DNA of 11,465 nucleotides from contig JALCBP010000076.1 in the NCBI GenBank assembly GCA_028066355.1, positions 1 to 11,465 on the forward strand, read 5' to 3'. Positions 7,289 through 11,465 of the stretch are shown here, piece by piece (positions within the stretch are counted from its first letter, which is position 1; each line of letters starts with the position of its first letter). The position numbers were made by a program, and so were the translations under genes. Origin of the DNA: UBA1268 sp002694955. GTDB lineage: Bacteria; Planctomycetota; Planctomycetia; Pirellulales; UBA1268. The notes under the pieces were generated by a model, which saw only the letters and a list, made by a program, of their open reading frames with translations, searched no databases and was not told where the DNA came from.

Positions 7289-9004
7289 ATGAGTTCGATG
7301 AACGCTGAAAGTTTCTCCTCCCCAACAACTTCCCGTTTAGGTTCAAACCGAACGCATCAGCCAGCAACCACTTGTGAAGGAGAGGCCCAACAAACACATT
7401 CTGGCCTGCCTTTGTCGCCTGCAAACCAAACTCTTCTCGAACGTGCCAAAGCTATTCTTGGACAAGAAGATATCAGTAGCAGTGAACGACAAGTACGACT
7501 TGAGATTGTCCGGGCAGTTATGACCGGCACAGTGATTCGACCTTCAGATGACTCGCCAGAAATGCGAAACCCTGCCTACTGGATTCTTGAAAATGACTGC
7601 TTTGTTGTTGCCCCTGGCATAAAACCTGTTGAAGCAATCGAGGACCTTTGGACTCTTCATGGTGCTGACGGGACTCCCGTACCTCGCATTCGCTGTCTGA
7701 AATACACCACATTAATTATGATTAAGGGTATCGTCCAATATTTTCGTGCAACAGGAAATACTGATGGCATTGATGCCATGAATCAGTTCCTCGGCCACAA
7801 AGTCATTCCCGATGAACTCCCAAGCAAAGGATATGACATTCTTTGGAAGCGACATTATGAGACAGATCGGCTTCTACCGGGTGACCAGGTGTGGTTTGAC
7901 AATCCATTTTTTGAACGTGGACGGGAACTATTCCGTGAGCAGTTCCAACACGAAGCCCTCCATTCAGGAAAAACTCCTGATGTTGCAGCTAAGCGTGCAA
8001 AGCTTCGCGCAAAATCCGTCACTGCAGGAGAGGAAGGCAGCAATGCTTTTTATATAGGAGACGACCACTTCATCCTCGGAGCTGATTCTCTTGTGCCAGC
8101 ATTTCGCGGCCCATTGCCTTCTGGAGAACCAAACTCGCTACCGTCGCACGAGCAGGTATTTACGCAGAAACTTTTCAATTTGGAGTGTTTCCGTGAACAC
8201 ATGATGGAGGACAACTTCTCAGTGCAGGCTGTTCTTCGTGCAGATTCTCAGAGCGTCAAACCTGAATGCTTTACCATCGAACGAGTGCGCAGTCCGCTCA
8301 CCCCGGAGCACTTTCTCCGGTACTGCACAAACCATTCCCCATCGAAAGAGATCAATGAGCTAATTTCGAACATAGCGAGTTTCAACTCGTTTCCTGTCAT
8401 TCACAACCAGAGTGGTTCACCATTCGTGTCCTTCACAGCAGACTACAACTGGCAGGAGCAAGAACGCGTGCGTTTTGCTCTTGATGCCGTCATGCGAGCA
8501 GATCCTGATACCATCTGGTGGCCTCTTCATGACAATCGCGACGATGAACAATACGTGCTCACCGCCAGGCGAGGAGCCGAGATACGCAACTTTACTCTGG
8601 GTATGATTTGTGGTGATCTTGCCTACTCAAGACTATGCCTTTGTTTCACCCGTCGGCTACCGCTCGTGCCAGGCCGGATGCCAGCCACTTTTCATCCAGA
8701 ACAAGAATTTCTTCGTAATGAAAAAACGTGGCGGGCTGATGCCATGCCACTGTTTGCTATGCAATCTGCACTTTGCACAGCAGCAATTAGAGCATGGGAG
8801 CACGTCGAGGAAACTGAACCTGGTGAAGATGGAAGAAGCCATCGTTTTTCACAAGATGAAAAGATGAACTACGCGAGAGCGTTGGAAGAAGAAATTAAAG
8901 AACTAACTCGCACCCGTCGCGCAGCTCGTGAAGAAGTTATTTTGCCGTGCCACCCTGCGCCAGTGGGCTGGGAAGGCTTTCATGAAAACACTTCTTGCCA
9001 GTGA
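7289..9004 (+). CDS. Large protein with Tgl-type transglutaminase-like N-terminal half
   Basis: The product has 571 residues and no signal peptide or membrane segment. Residues 1-45 are Ser/Thr/Gln-rich and probably disordered. Residues about 95-270 resemble the bacillary spore transglutaminase Tgl (protein-glutamine gamma-glutamyltransferase). RIRCLKYTTLIMIKG (133-147) parallels the segment with Tgl nucleophile C116, making C136 the candidate. LLPGDQVWFDNP (195-206) parallels LGDCLYFKNP, and EEGSNAFYIGDDHF (248-261) parallels RGENVILLGEDKY. Tgl E187 and H200 would align with S251 and G264, so the other catalytic residues are not in their usual places; E248, E249 and H260 lie near. Bacterial Tgl has about 245 residues, so the C-terminal 300 residues are extra. 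I do not recognise them, although WWPLHDNRDDEQYVLTARRG (410-429) looks conserved, and a charged helix fills about 523-549. ATG 7289 lacks an SD; ATG 7298 is an alternative. The gene is certain, the family call moderate, enzymatic activity unproven. Confidence 0.6.
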   Translation: MSSMNAESFSSPTTSRLGSNRTHQPATTCEGEAQQTHSGLPLSPANQTLLERAKAILGQEDISSSERQVRLEIVRAVMTGTVIRPSDDSPEMRNPAYWILENDCFVVAPGIKPVEAIEDLWTLHGADGTPVPRIRCLKYTTLIMIKGIVQYFRATGNTDGIDAMNQFLGHKVIPDELPSKGYDILWKRHYETDRLLPGDQVWFDNPFFERGRELFREQFQHEALHSGKTPDVAAKRAKLRAKSVTAGEEGSNAFYIGDDHFILGADSLVPAFRGPLPSGEPNSLPSHEQVFTQKLFNLECFREHMMEDNFSVQAVLRADSQSVKPECFTIERVRSPLTPEHFLRYCTNHSPSKEINELISNIASFNSFPVIHNQSGSPFVSFTADYNWQEQERVRFALDAVMRADPDTIWWPLHDNRDDEQYVLTARRGAEIRNFTLGMICGDLAYSRLCLCFTRRLPLVPGRMPATFHPEQEFLRNEKTWRADAMPLFAMQSALCTAAIRAWEHVEETEPGEDGRSHRFSQDEKMNYARALEEEIKELTRTRRAAREEVILPCHPAPVGWEGFHENTSCQ

Positions 9005-9223
9005 CCACGTATGACCGAATTGGCAACAAACTGACAGATAATAAAGTGAAAGCGAAAAATATCTGAATACTGTAAATACCCAAATTCTCCAGCAGGCCTC
9101 ACTTGAGAACCAGCCGGCTCTACCGTCAATAAAACAACAAAGTAGATGCCCCCAACGCTATGAAAAACTGACTTTTCCTATTGTTTTGAATTCCGGAGAG
9201 AGTCGAGATGATAAATCGATGTA
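9005..9223. other. Convergent intergenic region, no gene and no clear terminator
   Basis: About 220 AT-rich bases separate the ends of the transglutaminase-like gene (plus) and the serine hydrolase gene (minus). Transcripts from both sides should end here, but I see no GC-rich hairpin followed by a T-run on either strand. The only dyads are very short (for example TCGA-N9-TCGA near 9203-9219). Confidence 0.4.
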
Positions 9224-10612
9224 CTACTCGGGCAATGAATTAAGGATATCTTTCAAGAAGCTATTAAAATCGAAGGCACCACGTTGTTGTGTCAGACCAA
9301 GTCTTACCACGACAGCATCTCGCGATGGAATAATAAAGAGTCGCTGACCTTCAAAACCGCTGGCAAAATAGGTGTCTGACGGGCAATCTGGTAAAGGCTG
9401 TTTGTTAGGAAAACGACTCTTTGGGTCATTCAGCCACCAGTGTGCGCCATAACGCCCTTTCGCTTTTGATGCAGGTGTTGTTGTGTATTTGATCCATCCC
9501 TCTGGTAATAGTTGACTTCCATTCCAGACACCCTTGTTTAAAAACAGCTGCCCGAAACGAGCCCAATCACGAGCGGTCATCCAGCCGAAAGAAGACCCTA
9601 TAAAAGTACCATTGGCATCTGCTTCAATGATTGCGCTATGCATTCCTGTCGGTTTGAAGAGAAATTCCTGTGGGAATGTCCAGTATTTTTCTTCACCAAC
9701 GATATTCCGAATCATTCGGCAGAGAATGTTGGTTGTTCCACTTGAATACGACCAATGGGTATTTATTTGATATTGAAGTGGTTTTGATGCTGCAAATCGG
9801 CTTGCATCCGGCTGAGCAAAGAGCATTTTCGTAACATCACCAAGTGGCTCTGAATACTTTTCACTGAAAGCCAGTCCACTTTGCATTTGGAGCAGATTAT
9901 GAACAGTGAGTTCATGACGTGGGTCACTCGGATTCGACCATTCAGAAACGTTTACCTGATCATGGACCCGCAATTTTTTTTGGTGAACTAGAATCCCTAT
10001 CAAGGCGTTGACAAGACTCTTTGTCATGGACCAGCCGGCTAGGCGGCTATTCTCATCAAAGCCATCTGCATACCACTCGGCAATCAGCCGACCATGATGA
10101 ATAATCACAACAGCCCGAGTGTAGACTGGGTACTGCCGATTACCTTCAGTAAATGCCTGCTCAAGAACCGTGTGTAGTTGTGAAAGATCATACGCTTCGC
10201 TGGGTAATTCAGTTTGATTTCCCTGCGGCCAGGCATGTCCTTCTAAATTGTTGATGGCTTTCGTCAAAGGCCTTGGGCCAATATCAATCAACGGCTCGTT
10301 ATGACTAAGGCTTACGCCAAGCCCTTCACGAAACTTGGCTGTTTGGCGCCCTATGCCATAGACACTCGCAGTCACTGTTTTGGATTCTGGATTTACATCA
10401 ACACTTACAAAGTCAAGAAACTTCACCTCCTGCATACGTGCGGTGCCAACTGAGCGGCCGGCTGTAAAGACGGCACTTCCTACCACCTTGGCAACATAGC
10501 CCGATCCGATGTGACATGTTGGAAGAACCCATGTAAAGAAACTAACGCCAGCCAGGGTTGCCAGCATGAGTGAAAAGGCAATAAGGCACCTGATCCAGTT
10601 TTTTTTTGTCAT
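9224..10612 (-). CDS. Membrane-anchored serine hydrolase, beta-lactamase/NylB (COG1680) family
   Basis: The 462-residue product has one N-terminal hydrophobic segment (residues 8-30) after a basic start (MTKKNWIR), so it should be anchored with its catalytic part outside the cytoplasm. The beta-lactamase-type domain covers about 140-460. S195-M-T-K198 is the SxxK motif with the acylating serine, and Y289-S-S is the YxN-like second motif. LLQMQSGLAF, FGWMTARDWARFGQLFLNKG (342-361) and YGAHWWLND are typical of class C-like esterases, amidases and 6-aminohexanoate-oligomer hydrolases. The third motif is probably near SGFEGQ (418-423). Residues 31-135 are a non-catalytic N-terminal region seen in related proteins. 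True antibiotic beta-lactamase activity is not implied; an esterase or peptidase role is more likely. ATG 10612 has only a weak GATGAG upstream. The gene stands alone, convergent with its left neighbour. Confidence 0.93.
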   Translation of the reverse strand: MTKKNWIRCLIAFSLMLATLAGVSFFTWVLPTCHIGSGYVAKVVGSAVFTAGRSVGTARMQEVKFLDFVSVDVNPESKTVTASVYGIGRQTAKFREGLGVSLSHNEPLIDIGPRPLTKAINNLEGHAWPQGNQTELPSEAYDLSQLHTVLEQAFTEGNRQYPVYTRAVVIIHHGRLIAEWYADGFDENSRLAGWSMTKSLVNALIGILVHQKKLRVHDQVNVSEWSNPSDPRHELTVHNLLQMQSGLAFSEKYSEPLGDVTKMLFAQPDASRFAASKPLQYQINTHWSYSSGTTNILCRMIRNIVGEEKYWTFPQEFLFKPTGMHSAIIEADANGTFIGSSFGWMTARDWARFGQLFLNKGVWNGSQLLPEGWIKYTTTPASKAKGRYGAHWWLNDPKSRFPNKQPLPDCPSDTYFASGFEGQRLFIIPSRDAVVVRLGLTQQRGAFDFNSFLKDILNSLPE

Positions 10613-10899
10613 GGTCTCATCCCACTGTTAGAACAACAATCTTTTCCTGACATTTTGGGTAACCGCGACCTGAACCTAAATTTTCCTTGAACCATGCTGC
10701 ACCTTTAACAGACCAAAAGCAAACACGGGCTTCACTCGGCAGTGCGTTTGGAAATTTACTATTTGTAAACCCAAAAAACATCCAAGCAAGAATGCACCGT
10801 CACCGGATTGATATTTTTACGTTTGAAATTACAGCGTGTTTAAAGCCACATTCACATTCTTTAGTTACTCGAACTATCCAGAAAATTGTTCGGCGTAAT
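10613..10899. other. Intergenic region, no convincing gene
   Basis: This stretch of 287 bases lies upstream of the serine hydrolase gene and downstream of the small membrane protein gene, both on the minus strand. A plus-strand frame at 10687-10983 starts with TTG, overlaps the membrane protein antisense and has no family features, so it is rejected. The hydrolase promoter is expected here, but no clear -35/-10 pair or terminator hairpin was found. Confidence 0.4.
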
Positions 10900-11253
10900 T
10901 CACCCCGGACCCGGCCGCCTCCAAATCTTGGTTACCAACCAAGTGATTGGCAACATCAGCAGAAAATAGACCGCTACGAATAAAGGTATAACGAATGGCG
11001 CGAACAACTGTGGAGCTCCGTCTTTGGAAAGAAGCTCCCCTGCGAGGTTGTCATTGGGGGCAAAAGAAATGGCAAATTTCCAATACGCCCACACTGACAA
11101 CACACCACTGAAATAGCCAACGACAAGAACGATCAACACCTTGTGTTTAAAACTCGGTAATCGGTAGTGAAAAAGCAAGGAAGTCGATCCCATTAATCCG
11201 ATCGGAATTAATCGAATTACCCAACAAATGATTGAATAGAAGGGGTCACTCAT
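10900..11253 (-). CDS. Small hypothetical membrane protein with three spans
   Basis: The 117-residue product has three clear hydrophobic stretches, at about residues 7-28, 38-62 and 84-108, and a basic, Pro/Gly-rich C-terminal tail (WRRPGPG). A polar loop with acidic residues (about 66-80, APNDNLAGELLSKDG) joins spans two and three. I do not recognise a family, and there is no catalytic motif. I chose ATG 11253 because it overlaps the stop of the small ORF upstream as ATGA, the usual arrangement for coupled translation. An in-frame ATG at 11271 would add six residues (MDREFK) and has no better SD. The composition and length look like a real integral membrane protein rather than a chance frame; the function is unknown. 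Confidence 0.62.
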   Translation of the reverse strand: MSDPFYSIICWVIRLIPIGLMGSTSLLFHYRLPSFKHKVLIVLVVGYFSGVLSVWAYWKFAISFAPNDNLAGELLSKDGAPQLFAPFVIPLFVAVYFLLMLPITWLVTKIWRRPGPG

Positions 11254-11372
11254 CTTGAACTCACGATCCATTGCTGCACAAGAAATTCAGATCGACGCAT
11301 ATTCGATATATCACGCTGGATAGTTCTCATTGCCCTCGATTCCAATACTTTTACCTTTGGGGTAATTTTCAT
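11250..11372 (-). CDS. Possible small ORF (40 codons) coupled to the membrane protein
   Basis: An ATG at 11372 opens a 40-codon frame whose TGA (11250-11252) overlaps the ATG of the membrane protein. AAGAGG (11380-11385) lies 7 bases upstream, a better SD than that of most genes here. The peptide is basic, beginning MKITPKVKVLESR and ending QWIVSSR, with no hydrophobic span and no motif I recognise. The good SD, standard ATG and ATGA overlap argue for a translated leader or small protein. The short length and unfamiliar sequence argue for caution. Confidence 0.35.
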   Translation of the reverse strand: MKITPKVKVLESRAMRTIQRDISNMRRSEFLVQQWIVSSR

Positions 11373-11465
11373 GATATGGCCTCTTTTTATATCACGGGAG
11401 TCGCTAGGCACTGCATGTCACGCGGTATTGATCACAACCGAGAACGGTGGTCACTTTTTCGAATA

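Noticed and set aside
9224..10612. Annotation as an antibiotic-resistance beta-lactamase
   Set aside because: The SxxK and YSS motifs and overall pattern fit NylB/esterase-like COG1680 proteins; nothing specific to a resistance enzyme is present.
10687..10983. Plus-strand TTG-started frame of 98 codons
   Set aside because: It overlaps the membrane protein gene antisense, lacks an SD and shows no recognisable motif.
11386..11391. TATAAA on the minus strand as a -10 box for the small ORF
   Set aside because: It is immediately adjacent to the SD, so a transcript started from it would begin inside or after the ribosome binding site.

Overview
The window looks like chromosomal DNA of a marine-type planctomycete (Pirellulales/Planctomycetales-like). 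This is inferred from family content: an iduronate-2-sulfatase-like S1 sulfatase, a secreted DUF1080 (3-keto-disaccharide hydrolase) protein, a DPP4-like S9 peptidase, a TIGR03643 small protein and an enolase-superfamily protein of a type I associate with planctomycetes. Genes sit on both strands with short AT-rich gaps, many starts have weak or no Shine-Dalgarno (SD), and GTG and TTG starts occur. I see no rRNA, tRNA, CRISPR array, insertion sequence or phage gene.

Layout: (1) 1-488, minus: 5' part of an enolase-superfamily gene that runs off the left edge. (2) 788-1063, plus: TIGR03643-family small protein. (3) 1116-3623, minus: EamA/DMT transporter followed downstream by an exported sulfatase. 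(4) 3864-9004, plus: three co-oriented genes, namely a secreted DPP4-like prolyl peptidase, a secreted DUF1080 protein, and a 571-residue protein with a Tgl-type transglutaminase-like N-terminal half. (5) 9224-10612, minus: membrane-anchored serine beta-lactamase/NylB-like hydrolase. (6) 10900-11372, minus: a small triple-spanning membrane protein, with a possible 40-codon ORF just upstream whose stop overlaps the membrane protein's start (ATGA).

Several products are predicted to work outside the cytoplasm or at the membrane (sulfatase, peptidase, DUF1080 protein, serine hydrolase, transporter). This fits breakdown and uptake of complex sulfated, glycosylated or proteinaceous matter, but nothing in the sequence proves that the genes form one pathway.

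The most notable observation is inside the DPP4-like peptidase. Residues about 111-170 align without gaps to the beta domain of the human von Hippel-Lindau protein (pVHL). Four of the five residues that hold hydroxyproline in pVHL (W88, Y98, H115, W117) are identical here (W130, Y140, H157, W159), and the fifth (S111) is a conservative Thr (T153). A prolyl-type peptidase carrying an apparently intact hydroxyproline-binding module suggests a secreted enzyme directed at hydroxyproline-containing proteins such as collagen-like or cell-wall glycoproteins. That role is a hypothesis.
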